Positions 1-4,814 of a stretch of DNA of 7,177 nucleotides are shown here, in pieces (position 1 is the first letter of the stretch; each line of letters begins with the position of its first letter). The stretch lies in contig CAZRHH010000120.1 of the NCBI GenBank assembly GCA_964599885.1, positions 1 to 7,177 on the forward strand. The letters run 5' to 3'. Below the pieces are notes generated by a model. It was not told where the DNA came from, ran no database searches, and saw only the letters and a list, made by a program, of their open reading frames with translations. The stretch is from CAZRHH01 sp964599885 (lineage in GTDB: Bacteria; Chloroflexota; Dehalococcoidia; DSTF01; JACRBR01). Position numbers and translations under genes: made by a program.

Positions 1-717
1 GCCTGTGATGTACGCCGCCTCGTCCGACGCGAGGAACACCGCGGCCGGCGCGATGTCCGCCGGCGTGCCGGTGCGGCCGAGCGCCACCAGCGCCCTGATC
101 TGCTCACGCTGTGCGTCGGTCAGCCCAGCCGTCATCTCGGTATCGATGAAACCAGGGGCTATGACGTTCGCGGTGATACTGCGCGACGCCACTTCCTTGG
201 CGATCGCCTTCGTGAAGCCGATCATGCCGGCCTTTGCTGCGGAGTAGTTTGCCTGTCCGGCGTTGCCGACGACGCCCGCGACGCTGCTGATGCTGATGAC
301 GCGGCCCCAGCGCTGCCGCACCATCGGCCGGATCGCCGCCTTCGTGACGCTGAACGTGCCCTTGAGGTTCGTATCGATGACGCGGTCCCATTCTTCTTCG
401 CTCATGCGCAGGATAAGGTCGTCCGCCGTTACGCCGGCGTTGTTCACGAGAATGTCGATGCGCCCGAATGCGGCGATCGTCTGCTCGACGAGCCGCGCGC
501 CAGTCGCCATCTCGGCGATGTCGCCCGCGAGCGTGATCGCGGCGCCTTCGCCGCCGAGCGCTCGCGCCGTCTCCTCCGCCGCCGTGGCGTTCGAGGCGTA
601 GTTGATTGCGACCTTCGCGCCGTGCGCCGATAGGGCGAGTGCAATCGCGCGTCCGATCCCGCGCGAGCCGCCGGTCACGAGCGCTACTTTGCCACTGAGG
701 TCGAACAAGCGATTCAT
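1..717 (-). CDS. fabG: 3-oxoacyl-[acyl-carrier-protein] reductase FabG (3' end cut by window edge)
   Basis: NADPH-dependent reductase of type II fatty acid synthesis. It reduces 3-oxoacyl-ACP to 3-hydroxyacyl-ACP in the cytoplasm. Reading the minus strand from ATG at 717 gives 239 residues with no stop before base 1, so only the last few residues (family length about 245-250) are missing. It is a short-chain dehydrogenase: the Rossmann cofactor motif TGGSRGIG is at residues 15-22, NNAG at 92-95, and the catalytic tetrad is N117, S145, Y158 and K162 (the latter two in the NYSAAKAG segment). The APGFIDTEMT segment, typical of FabG, follows. The start codon overlaps the fabD stop as ATGA, so translation is probably coupled to fabD. 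Acyl carrier protein often follows fabG, but that would lie outside the window. Another SDR reductase is possible, but the fabD coupling makes FabG very likely. Confidence 0.96.
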   Translation of the reverse strand, partial: MNRLFDLSGKVALVTGGSRGIGRAIALALSAHGAKVAINYASNATAAEETARALGGEGAAITLAGDIAEMATGARLVEQTIAAFGRIDILVNNAGVTADDLILRMSEEEWDRVIDTNLKGTFSVTKAAIRPMVRQRWGRVISISSVAGVVGNAGQANYSAAKAGMIGFTKAIAKEVASRSITANVIAPGFIDTEMTAGLTDAQREQIRALVALGRTGTPADIAPAAVFLASDEAAYITG

Positions 718-1631
718 GCGGAAAGTGAACCCGTCCCGTTGATGTTGCGGAGCGTGACTGACGGCGCGATCCGTTTGATCAGTCCGGTTAGTACGCGCCC
801 GGGTCCGAATTCGATCATCGTCGTCACGCCCTCACTCGCCATGTACTCGACGCACTGCACCCAACGCACCGGATGGGTGAGTTGGTAGACCAGCTCGTCG
901 CCAATCGCGGCGGCGTCGGCGATCGGCTGCGCGGTGCTGTTCGCGACGAACGGCACCCGCGGCGTGCGCAACTCTACCGATGATACTGCTTGCCGCATGC
1001 CCGCCGCCGCGGGCTCCATCAAAGACGTATGAAACGCGCCTCCGACATCGAGCGGGACAGCGCGACGGGCGCCGCGCTCCAGTGCGAGCGCGCACGCCTT
1101 CGCTACGTTGTCCTTGGCGCCGCCGATGACGAGTTGCCCGGGTGAGTTGATATTGCATAGCTCCGCGCCGGCCTCGGCGCAGATCTCGGCTCCGGCGTCC
1201 TCGTCGAGGCCGAGGATCGCGGCCATGCCGCCCGGCGTCGCGTCGGCAGCGGCTTGCGTGAGGCGGCCGCGCTCTTCGACGAGCCGCAATCCGGCGCCGA
1301 ATTCGAGCGCGCCAGCGGCGCACAGGGCCGTGTACTCACCCAGGCTGTGGCCGGCAACGAACGCTGGAACGTCGCTCACCGCGCCGGTCCCACGCGCGAC
1401 GGCGAGGCAGGCGAGGCTCATCGTGTAGATGGCGGGTTGGGCGTTGTCGGTCCGGCTGAGTTCGCTGTCGGGCCCGTCGAAGCAGAGTCGGGACAGCGGA
1501 CGTCCGAGTACGGCGTCCGCCTGATCGAACAGGTCGCGGGCGGCCGGATGTGCGTCGTAGAGATCCCGGCCCATGCCGGTTTCTTGCGCGCCCTGGCCTG
1601 GGAACACCCACGCAATCGCCCCGTCAGGCAT
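714..1631 (-). CDS. fabD: Malonyl-CoA:ACP transacylase FabD
   Basis: Transfers the malonyl group from malonyl-CoA to acyl carrier protein, supplying the extender unit for fatty acid synthesis in the cytoplasm. The 305-aa protein has the usual family length. Visible motifs are the oxyanion-hole segment PGQGAQETGMG (residues 11-21), the nucleophile elbow GHSLGEYTAL with S96, R121 in the ERGR segment that binds the malonyl carboxylate, the catalytic H201 in the AFHTSLM segment, Q250 in YQLTHPVRW, and a C-terminal EFGPGRVLTGLIKRI segment. It lies 45 nt after rpmF, and its TGA overlaps the fabG ATG. No good Shine-Dalgarno sequence precedes ATG 1631; the upstream bases are C-rich and contain CGCAACC repeats, so initiation may depend on coupling or be leader-controlled. 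Function is secure; the exact start is a little less so. Confidence 0.97.
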   Translation of the reverse strand: MPDGAIAWVFPGQGAQETGMGRDLYDAHPAARDLFDQADAVLGRPLSRLCFDGPDSELSRTDNAQPAIYTMSLACLAVARGTGAVSDVPAFVAGHSLGEYTALCAAGALEFGAGLRLVEERGRLTQAAADATPGGMAAILGLDEDAGAEICAEAGAELCNINSPGQLVIGGAKDNVAKACALALERGARRAVPLDVGGAFHTSLMEPAAAGMRQAVSSVELRTPRVPFVANSTAQPIADAAAIGDELVYQLTHPVRWVQCVEYMASEGVTTMIEFGPGRVLTGLIKRIAPSVTLRNINGTGSLSA

Positions 1632-1647
1632 GCGGGGCGAGCATCGA

Positions 1648-1667
1648 GGTTGCGGGTTGCGGTTGCG
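1648..1667 (-). repeat. Three near-tandem 7-mers in the rpmF-fabD spacer
   Basis: GGTTGCG occurs at 1648-1654, 1655-1661 and 1661-1667 (the last two share one base), giving CGCAACC repeats in the mRNA strand. They fill much of the 45-nt spacer between the rpmF stop and the fabD start. Function is unknown; chance slippage is possible. Confidence 0.6.
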
Positions 1668-1676
1668 GCGACAAAG

Positions 1677-1874
1677 CTATTCGGCGGCCTTCGCGCGCTT
1701 GATGTCGACGGCACCGGCGCGCTTGTAGAAGCCGCACGTCGGGCACGCGGTGTGCGGCAGACGCGCCGAGCGGCACTGCGGGCATTGGGCAAGCGTGCCC
1801 GGCTTCAGGTGGTCGTGGCTGCGGCGCGCACCCTGGCGCGCCTTCGGATACTTGCGTTTTGGAAGTGGTGGCAA
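1677..1874 (-). CDS. rpmF: 50S ribosomal protein L32 (TTG start)
   Basis: Small protein of the large ribosomal subunit. The 65-aa product is within the L32 size range. The N-terminal PLPKRKYPKAR segment matches the basic VPKRK-type start of the family, RRSHDHLKP follows, and a zinc ribbon is formed by C31, C34, C44 and C47 (CPQC and CPTC). The start codon is TTG: no in-frame ATG or GTG lies between the upstream in-frame TGA and the conserved PKRK segment, and a strong AGAAGGAG ribosome binding site sits 9 nt before the TTG. It lies 80 nt downstream of the yceD homologue, the classic yceD-rpmF pairing. plsX, which usually follows rpmF, is not here; fabD comes next. The zinc-binding form implies no special zinc-independence. 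Confidence 0.95.
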   Translation of the reverse strand: MPPLPKRKYPKARQGARRSHDHLKPGTLAQCPQCRSARLPHTACPTCGFYKRAGAVDIKRAKAAE

Positions 1875-1883
1875 CGGCCTGGG

Positions 1884-1891
1884 CTCCTTCT
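1884..1891 (-). promoter_or_regulatory. Shine-Dalgarno site deciding the TTG start of rpmF
   Basis: The minus strand reads AGAAGGAG, with 9 nt to the TTG at 1874. It is the strongest ribosome binding site in the operon and is the reason for accepting a non-ATG start. Confidence 0.75.
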
Positions 1892-1954
1892 GAATTCAGT
1901 CGGCAGTCTAACAGACGGCGGCCGTTAGCGTGAAACGGGGGGCGCACCACGCCG

Positions 1955-2467
1955 CTATCCCAGCTTGAGATTCTGCAACTTGGCCCAGCGCGTGTCCACC
2001 TGCTCGCGATCGCAGCGATGGCCGCCGCCATCTCGTTCGGCGCCGCACTCCGGGCACAGGCCCGCGCAGTCCTCGCGGCAGACGGGCGCCATCGGCAGCG
2101 CCAGCGACCAGTAGTGGACGATCGGCTCTGCGAGGTCGAGCATGTGCCGCTTGTCGATGCGGTAGGCGTCTTCTTCGCCCTCGGGCGCTTCGATCACAGC
2201 GCCCGTTATCACGTCGGCCGTGGGCAAGTACTCTTCCTCGATCGTCAGCGGTACCGTCAGCGACAGCGGCTTGAGGCAACGGCCGCACGTCTCAGGCGTC
2301 TCGCCCGACAGGCGGGCGCGAACCAGTATGCCCCTTGGCGTTCGGTCGAAACGGACGTGTCCGGTTAGATGTTGCTGCGTTCCTTCAATGCGCACGTCCT
2401 CGTCGATGTCGTATTCGCGCGTTGCGCCGGCCGTTTCTTTGAGCAGCGAAGAGACGTTGAACTCCAT
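1955..2467 (-). CDS. yceD: DUF177 / YceD family protein
   Basis: Member of the DUF177 (YceD) family, which is genetically linked to rpmF in many bacteria and has been connected with 23S rRNA accumulation or ribosome biogenesis; the biochemical role is not settled. The 170-aa product has the family pattern: an N-terminal beta-rich part, a CGRCLKPL segment (C61, C64), an acidic EEEYLP stretch, then LDLAEPIVHYWSLALPMAPVC followed by a cysteine cluster (C130, C134, C138, C141, C152) resembling a metal site. ATG 2467 was preferred over a GTG 24 nt upstream because a GAGGTGG ribosome binding site lies 6 nt before it and MEFNVSSLL is the typical family start. It is the first gene of the minus-strand operon seen here and is divergent from the zinc-ribbon gene. 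Confidence 0.9.
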   Translation of the reverse strand: MEFNVSSLLKETAGATREYDIDEDVRIEGTQQHLTGHVRFDRTPRGILVRARLSGETPETCGRCLKPLSLTVPLTIEEEYLPTADVITGAVIEAPEGEEDAYRIDKRHMLDLAEPIVHYWSLALPMAPVCREDCAGLCPECGAERDGGGHRCDREQVDTRWAKLQNLKLG

Positions 2468-2528
2468 CAGGCGCCACCTCGGGGGGCACACTCAGCGTAA
2501 CGAGCGTTGGCCGGGCGAGGCAACCTAC

Positions 2529-2559
2529 TTGCCACTCAGCCGCCGCGATCGCCTATAAT
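2529..2559 (+). promoter_or_regulatory. Sigma70-type promoter for the zinc-ribbon/recombinase operon
   Basis: A perfect -10 hexamer TATAAT is at 2554-2559. The best -35 is TTGCCA at 2529-2534 (five of six consensus bases) with a longer than ideal 19-nt spacer. Transcription would start near 2566, leaving a leader of about 95 nt. The palindrome GCGATCGC (2545-2552) sits in the spacer. The spacer length is the main weakness. Confidence 0.6.
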
Positions 2560-2616
2560 CGGCGAAACGTCCAGTACCCGACCACTAACTTCATCTCTTC
2601 CATCGGGCCGGTCGAA

Positions 2617-2634
2617 CGGCGCGCTTTCGCGCCG
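2617..2634 (+). promoter_or_regulatory. Leader hairpin before the zinc-ribbon gene
   Basis: A perfect 7-bp inverted repeat, CGGCGCG - CTTT loop - CGCGCCG, lies in the predicted 5' leader, 26 nt before the first possible start codon. No T-run follows, so it is not a standard intrinsic terminator. It may stabilise the mRNA or be a protein site, or it may be chance in GC-rich DNA. Confidence 0.45.
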
Positions 2635-2660
2635 CCGGGACTGACGTTGCGGAAGCCGTG

Positions 2661-3380
2661 ATGATGTCGACTCGACTGCAAATGAACCGTATCGCAGACC
2701 TCTGGAAACTCCAGGAGATCGACTCGGCGCTCGACAGCCGCCGCGCGTCACTCGAAGATGCGGAGTCTCGCCTCGGCTCCTCGGAAGAAGTGGAGGCCGC
2801 GCGCGCGACGCTTGCTGAACGCATCGCCGCCAAGCGCGCAGCGGAGTCGGCGCAGAAGGACGTTGAACTGCAGGCCGACGACCTGAAGTCCAAGATCGCG
2901 CCGGCGGAAGAGAAGCTGTATGGCGGCTCGATCAAGAATCCGCGGGAGCTTTCCGATCTGCAGGCCGACATCGATCAGCTCAAGCGCCAGCTTTCGGCCA
3001 CGGAAGATGCGGACCTCGCCGCGCTCGGCGCGGTCGAGGCGGCCGACATATCGGTACGCGAGATCGAGTCGGAGCTGGCCGCTCTCGAATCCGCCTGGCG
3101 CGACGAGCAGACCGAAGCGCGCGACCGGATCGCCCGGCTTTCGGTAGAAATCGCCGAGTACGATGCCGCCCGTCACGAGCGTGCCTCCGGGATTGACGGC
3201 GAACTGCTGCGTAACTACGACCACGTGCGACGCACACACAACGGCAAGGGCATGGCGAAGCTGGATCGCAATCTCTGTCTCGGGTGCCGGATCTCGCTGC
3301 CGGTACAGACCGTCAATCGAGCGAGAGCGGGGAGTACGCTCGTGCAGTGTCCCAACTGCGAGCGAATTTTGTATGCGTAG
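2661..3380 (+). CDS. Coiled-coil / C4 zinc-ribbon protein (CT398-like, zf-RING_7)
   Basis: Cytoplasmic protein of the family often annotated as a C4-type zinc-ribbon domain protein (CT398-like). It is predicted to bind nucleic acid or protein, but its exact role is unknown. The 239-aa product begins with IADLWKLQEIDSALD, has long charged heptad-rich helices (about residues 10-170) typical of an antiparallel coiled coil, the family signature YGGSIKNPRELSDLQ (about 87-101), and a C-terminal zinc ribbon with C206, C209, C230 and C233 (LCLGC and CPNC). GTG 2658, ATG 2661 and ATG 2664 are consecutive; a GCGGAAG ribosome binding site at 2649-2655 best fits the ATG codons, so 2661 was chosen with an uncertainty of one codon each way. 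It is followed after only 3 nt by the recombinase-like gene, so both are probably one transcript from the TATAAT promoter. Confidence 0.9.
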   Translation: MMSTRLQMNRIADLWKLQEIDSALDSRRASLEDAESRLGSSEEVEAARATLAERIAAKRAAESAQKDVELQADDLKSKIAPAEEKLYGGSIKNPRELSDLQADIDQLKRQLSATEDADLAALGAVEAADISVREIESELAALESAWRDEQTEARDRIARLSVEIAEYDAARHERASGIDGELLRNYDHVRRTHNGKGMAKLDRNLCLGCRISLPVQTVNRARAGSTLVQCPNCERILYA

Positions 3381-3383
3381 CCT

Positions 3384-4781
3384 ATGAAGGCCGTCGGGTA
3401 CTTTCGCGAGACAACCGCGCGCGATGAGACGCTCGCGCAGCAAAACCACGCGTTCCGCGAATTCTGCGAACGCGAAGGGTACGAGCCGGGCGACACGTTC
3501 GCCGATGGCGGTGGCGCCAACGGCCACTCGCCGGGCTTTCGCCAACTCGTCTCGTATCTGCGATCGCGCGCGTCGGAGGACGTTGTCGTGGTCGTGCCGA
3601 GCATTGCATCGCTCGGAGACGAGACGTCGCAGGCGGCGCGGCGGCTGTTTCAGATCGAGGGTCTGGGCGGCAAGGTAGCACCGATCGCCGGCGACGCTGA
3701 CATCGTTTATACGCGCACCGGCGATGGCGATACGAACAGCCTGAGCGACCGTGTCCGCGCCGCAATGCGCCGGAAAGCGGTAAAGGGCGAGGTACTCGGA
3801 CGGCCGCCGTATGGATACAAGGTGGGCAACCGCCGCCGTCTCGAACTCATTCCCGAAGAAGCCGTCGTTATCCGCTACATCTTCCGCCTGTATCTGCAAG
3901 AAGGCATGGGGATCCGGCTGATCGCGCGCCGCCTTAATGCCGAAGGGCTGAAGACGCGGCGCGGCGGCAACTGGAGCATGGTCAGCATCCGCGACATCCT
4001 GCGAAACCGCGTGTACCTCGGTACCTACTCGCGCTTCGGGGTGAAAGTGCCGGGGAGTCACCCGGCGCTCGTTTCCGCCGACGACTTCCGTGTCGCGCAA
4101 GACCGCTTGAACGCGCGCCGGACCAGCACGTCTGGAACGCGGGTCGTCTCGCAGTTCTTGCTCTCCGGTATCGCGTTTTGCGGCTATTGCGGCAACAAAC
4201 TGATTGGCGTCAGCCGCAAGCAAGCGTGGAAGCGCCGCAGCGGCGAGCGCGTCGAGAACTCCTACCGCTACTACCAGTGCGAGTCCCGCACCAATCAGAG
4301 CGTCTGCAACTACCACACGCGCCGCGCCGACGATCTCGAGCGCGACCTGCGTACGTGGCTCGCGGGGGCGTTTCTCGAGGCTGGCGGCTTTCCCCAGGCC
4401 GATGACGCCGTTGCGATCGACCAGGATCAGGAGCGCGAACGTGAGAAGTTGCGCGCGCGCCTGCGTGCGATCGACAAGCGACTCGAACGCTACATAGACG
4501 CGGCTGCACGCGGTCGCTTGACGAAGGACAAGATGCGCAAACTCAGCGTCGGTGCGGCAGGTGATCGCCTGAATGTCGAGGACGCGCTCGAATCAATCGA
4601 ACGGCAGATCGACGAACACCTCGGCGCCGAGGCGCGAAAGAACGCCCGCGAACACAGCGTCGCAGCCTTACTCGACGCGTGGGACAGTATGCGGTTCGCC
4701 GATCGCCAGGCCGGTCTGCGCGATGCTGTCGCGCGTATGACCGTGACCGACGACGACATCTCGATCGAACTGCGGCGCTAA
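3384..4781 (+). CDS. Large serine recombinase homologue with degenerate catalytic domain
   Basis: By architecture a large serine recombinase (integrase-type): an N-terminal resolvase-like fold (about 1-105), a Recombinase domain with RPPYGYKV (140-147) and WSMVSIRDILRNRVYLGTY (197-215), a zinc ribbon (FLLSGIAFCGYCG ... YYQCE ... VCNYH; C266, C269, C299, C308), and a charged coiled-coil region (about 346-425). Its 465 aa are normal for the family. The active site is not normal. Aligned by eye to gamma-delta resolvase, Y6 and R8 remain, but the nucleophile Ser10 is T10, Arg45 is S49, and the DRLGR segment is ASLGD (Arg68 to S76, Arg71 to D79). It is therefore probably unable to cleave DNA, while its DNA-binding parts look intact. 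The frame is open, composition matches neighbours, and it starts 3 nt after the zinc-ribbon gene without its own clear ribosome binding site, implying coupled translation. I infer a domesticated DNA-binding protein; a decaying integrase is the alternative. Confidence 0.88.
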   Translation: MKAVGYFRETTARDETLAQQNHAFREFCEREGYEPGDTFADGGGANGHSPGFRQLVSYLRSRASEDVVVVVPSIASLGDETSQAARRLFQIEGLGGKVAPIAGDADIVYTRTGDGDTNSLSDRVRAAMRRKAVKGEVLGRPPYGYKVGNRRRLELIPEEAVVIRYIFRLYLQEGMGIRLIARRLNAEGLKTRRGGNWSMVSIRDILRNRVYLGTYSRFGVKVPGSHPALVSADDFRVAQDRLNARRTSTSGTRVVSQFLLSGIAFCGYCGNKLIGVSRKQAWKRRSGERVENSYRYYQCESRTNQSVCNYHTRRADDLERDLRTWLAGAFLEAGGFPQADDAVAIDQDQEREREKLRARLRAIDKRLERYIDAAARGRLTKDKMRKLSVGAAGDRLNVEDALESIERQIDEHLGAEARKNAREHSVAALLDAWDSMRFADRQAGLRDAVARMTVTDDDISIELRR

Positions 4782-4783
4782 GT

Positions 4784-4800
4784 GTCGGCAATAGCCCGAC
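4784..4800. terminator. Weak stem-loop in the convergent gap (possible terminator)
   Basis: The 33-nt gap between two convergent genes holds a short stem, GTCGGC - AATA loop - GCCCGAC with one bulged C. There is no T-run on either strand, so it could at most support weak or Rho-assisted termination. Confidence 0.25.
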
Positions 4801-4814
4801 GGCTCGCAACGCGA

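Noticed and set aside
1254..1928. A 224-codon plus-strand frame opposite fabD and rpmF
   Set aside because: It covers the conserved fabD and rpmF genes on the other strand and has no recognisable domain or ribosome binding site; it is a shadow frame.
2468..2560. A sigma70 promoter for the yceD-rpmF-fab operon on the minus strand
   Set aside because: Candidate pairs such as TTGCCT with TTACGC match the -10 consensus poorly, so no promoter can be assigned, although one is expected in this divergent region.
2748..4316. A 522-codon open frame on the minus strand, antisense to the zinc-ribbon and recombinase genes
   Set aside because: It spans two well-recognised plus-strand genes, and its arginine/alanine/valine-rich translation shows no family motif. 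Long antisense frames are common in GC-rich coding DNA.
3384..4781. An active integrase of a prophage or genomic island with attachment sites
   Set aside because: The catalytic residues are missing, the flanking genes are housekeeping, and no attachment-type direct repeats or phage genes were seen. rnpB near the right edge shows no sign of a duplicated end within this window.
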